The position numbers and the translations under genes are program-made. A stretch of 15,643 nt of DNA from Chloroflexota bacterium (GTDB lineage: Bacteria; Chloroflexota; Dehalococcoidia; Lucifugimonadales; JADFKI01), in assembly GCA_024648655.1 (NCBI GenBank), contig JAGGDZ010000086.1, positions 1-15,643 of the forward strand, read 5' to 3'. The notes under the pieces were generated by a model. The model did not search any database. It was given only the letters and a program-made list of their open reading frames with translations, and was not told the origin of the DNA. Positions 14,475-15,643 of this stretch are shown here, piece by piece. Every line of letters starts with the position of its first letter. Position 1 is the first letter of the stretch.

Positions 14475-15032
14475 ATGGCTTGGATTCGTGAAGCGGAAGA
14501 GCGCCTGCACTGGGCGAATGTCATCAACATCATGTCCATCAACCCGAAGGCGATGCAGGCCGTCAACGACTTCAACAACGCAATAACCTTTGGAGCGTCC
14601 GCTCTCACACGCACCCAGGAGGAAGCGATAGCCACCGCCGTATCCGTGCAGAACGAGTGCCGCTTCTGAACGATGGCTCACGGGGAGTTTCTCCGTCACG
14701 CCTCCGACGACCCGGACCTGGCGAGCCATGTCATGCACGACTACCGCAACGCCGACCTGGACCCGCAGACACGCGCCATGCTCGACTATGCCACCAAGCT
14801 CACGCGCGAACCCACCAACATGCAGGAAGCTGATGTCATAAGGCTGCGCGAGCACGGCCTTACCGACGAACAGATTCTGTCCGTCTGCCTCATCACATGC
14901 ACCTTTAATTTCATGACTCGCCTCGCCGATGGCTTGGGAGTCGAAGTGCCGGAGGAACGCCAGAAGTATGTGGAAACTTGGCTCAACAGCCCCGCCCGCG
15001 ATCAAGAATGGCTGATGGAGGCTAAGGACTAG
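14475..15032 (+). CDS. Candidate selenoprotein: peroxidase-related AhpD/carboxymuconolactone-decarboxylase-family protein, in-frame TGA read as Sec65
   Basis: Read through one TGA (14667-14669) the gene encodes 185 residues, the normal size of 'peroxidase-related enzyme' members of the AhpD-like family. The ATG at 14475 follows AAAGGA (14461-14466) by 8 bases and gives the family start MAWIREAEERLHW. The catalytic region reads Glu50, then ECRF-U-TMAHGEF: Cys62, Sec65 and His69. Spacing Glu-12-Cys-3-Sec-4-His equals that of Glu118, Cys130, Cys133, His137 in mycobacterial AhpD, so the TGA replaces the second catalytic Cys. After it the frame continues with family text (LDYATKLTREPTNMQEADV, FNFMTRLADGLGVEV). 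Other genes here stop at TGA, so the code is standard. Expected role: thiol/selenol peroxide or hydroperoxide reduction. A nonsense-mutated pseudogene is the alternative, but the codon's position and a SECIS-like hairpin favour Sec. Confidence 0.85.
14676..14702 (+). promoter_or_regulatory. SECIS-like hairpin directly after the in-frame TGA
   Basis: The upper stem ACGGGG (14680-14685) pairs with CTCCGT (14691-14696) in six pairs including one G-T, with apical loop AGTTT. GGC (14675-14677 region) can pair with GCC (14700-14702) below a small internal loop. Ten bases separate TGA from the upper stem, and the loop G (14687) is the 18th base after TGA, followed by T. In E. coli fdhF the corresponding gap is 11 and the loop also carries A-G near its start. 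This fits the bacterial SECIS rule of a G early in the apical loop 16-37 bases after TGA. It lies wholly in coding sequence, as bacterial SECIS elements do. Confidence 0.65.
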
Positions 15033-15056
15033 GTTGAAAGGGGCATTCCGTTCTCA

Positions 15057-15085
15057 CCCTATCCAGTTCGGTGATGTCAGTCTCC
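15057..15085. repeat. Intergenic repeat copy at the convergent junction
   Basis: CCCTATCCA (15057-15065) followed by GATGTCAGTCTCC (15073-15085), the latter identical to 10697-10709. The stop codon of the reverse-strand MFS gene (TCA at 15077-15079) lies inside it, as with the DUF971 gene. Confidence 0.5.
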
Positions 15086-15643
15086 CGCCGAAGCTCCCTG
15101 CGCCGCCTCCTCAGCTTCCCAGTCCGGTATAAGGAGCTTGTCCGTTGGTTCCAGCACCAGTATGTTCAACGCGCCCGCGAGGCTCGTTGCAATAGAAATC
15201 CACAGCGCCACGTCGTAGCTGCCGAAAATGTCAAATATCGGCCCGCCGATCCAGCCTCCAAGCGCCATGCCAAGCCCCGCGCCCAGCATCTGAACGCCAT
15301 AAGGCGACCCTGTAGGCGCATGCCCGTAATATCGCCTGTTCAGTATCGGAAAGCCGCCCGTCTCGCCGCCGTACCCGATGCCGAATATCACCGCGAACAG
15401 GTAGAACATCCATAAGTCGTGCGTCCAGAACAGCATCACCACTAGGATCCCCTGCGCCGCGAAGAAGACAAACATCACCGTCCTGGTGCCTATGTAGTCG
15501 CACATTATCGGAACCAGGATGCGAGTCAGGACACTTACCGCCGACAGCACCGTGAGCACGCTCGCCGCCTGAACCAGTGTCAGCCCTTCCTTCACCGCCA
15601 GGGGTACGATGTACACTAGAATGATTGCATGCCCAACGCATCC
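15077..15643 (-). CDS. MFS transporter, C-terminal half (5' end beyond window)
   Basis: 189 codons are present, including the stop; the frame stays open to the window edge, so the true start lies outside and the GTG near 15616 is internal. The visible part covers roughly the last six transmembrane helices of a 12-helix major facilitator. It includes the cytoplasmic-loop motif between helices, VPIMCDYIGTRTVMF (an A-like D-x-x-G-x-R), then GIGYGGETGGFPILNRRYYG and GLGMALGGWIGGPIFDIFGSY. These resemble oxalate/formate or monocarboxylate-type carriers (OFA/MCT), but the substrate cannot be read from this half. The C-terminal tail is acidic (DWEAEEAAQGASAGD) and cytoplasmic. It converges on the AhpD-like gene with 44 bases between stops. 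Confidence 0.88.
   Translation of the reverse strand, partial: GCVGHAIILVYIVPLAVKEGLTLVQAASVLTVLSAVSVLTRILVPIMCDYIGTRTVMFVFFAAQGILVVMLFWTHDLWMFYLFAVIFGIGYGGETGGFPILNRRYYGHAPTGSPYGVQMLGAGLGMALGGWIGGPIFDIFGSYDVALWISIATSLAGALNILVLEPTDKLLIPDWEAEEAAQGASAGD

Noticed and set aside
14475..14669. Two separate genes (74 and 119 residues) instead of one AhpD-like gene
   Set aside because: They share one frame, are divided by a single TGA at a catalytic position, and the second has no ribosome site of its own; each half alone lacks part of the active site.
1..15643. CRISPR arrays, tRNA or rRNA genes, insertion sequences
   Set aside because: No regularly spaced repeats, cloverleaf-like segments, rRNA motifs or transposase-like frames were seen.

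Overview
The window carries 18 protein-coding genes (two cut by the window edges). Dense packing, Shine-Dalgarno sites and the standard bacterial code (several genes end in TGA) make it a bacterial chromosome segment of moderately high G+C. The mix of catabolic and amidohydrolase-type families (PTER-like phosphotriesterase, several SDRs, NIPSNAP, SCP-x-type thiolase with DUF35, amidating-lyase-like NHL propeller, carboxymuconolactone-decarboxylase-type peroxidase) is what I would expect of an uncultured marine or host-associated Chloroflexota, for example SAR202/Dehalococcoidia. That placement is an inference; there is no rRNA or other phylogenetic marker here.

Layout. Positions 1-2733 (+): the tail of an unrecognised gene, a PTER-like metal hydrolase, an S51 peptidase joined to it without spacer, and an SDR oxidoreductase. 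Positions 2734-3225: a ~490-base stretch without a convincing gene, with three hairpins, the last a rho-independent-type terminator. Positions 3226-6805 (+): a tight pantothenate block of S58 (DmpA/BapA-type) peptidase, a DUF2520 Rossmann protein, panB and panC. The first two genes overlap by ATGA and the later gaps are 10 and 13 bases. Positions 6933-8787 (+): surE, a NIPSNAP protein and a small ion channel. Positions 8952-10604 (+): a thiolase-like protein lacking the nucleophilic Cys, and its DUF35 partner. Positions 10701-12018 (-): an NHL beta-propeller followed by a DUF971 protein, separated from the preceding + genes by a bidirectional terminator. Positions 12244-15032 (+): a GSAM-like class III aminotransferase behind a good sigma70-type promoter, a second SDR, and a peroxidase-related AhpD-like protein. 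Positions 15077-15643 (-): the C-terminal half of an MFS transporter.

The main discovery candidate is the AhpD-like gene at 14475-15032. Its frame is interrupted by one TGA, placed exactly where the second Cys of the catalytic CxxC motif belongs. Family sequence continues in the same frame on both sides, and a SECIS-like hairpin starts 10 bases after the TGA. I read it as a selenoprotein with a C-x-x-Sec centre.

Other points of interest: the S58 peptidase coupled to pantothenate genes could supply beta-alanine, since panD is absent from the window. The DUF2520 protein sits where a ketopantoate reductase would be expected. The thiolase/DUF35 pair looks like an Ltp2-type lyase rather than a thiolase. 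A short dispersed intergenic repeat related to CTATCCATCCTGT occurs about five times. Strand composition switches from G-rich to C-rich at the 2.7-3.2 kb gap, regardless of gene direction.
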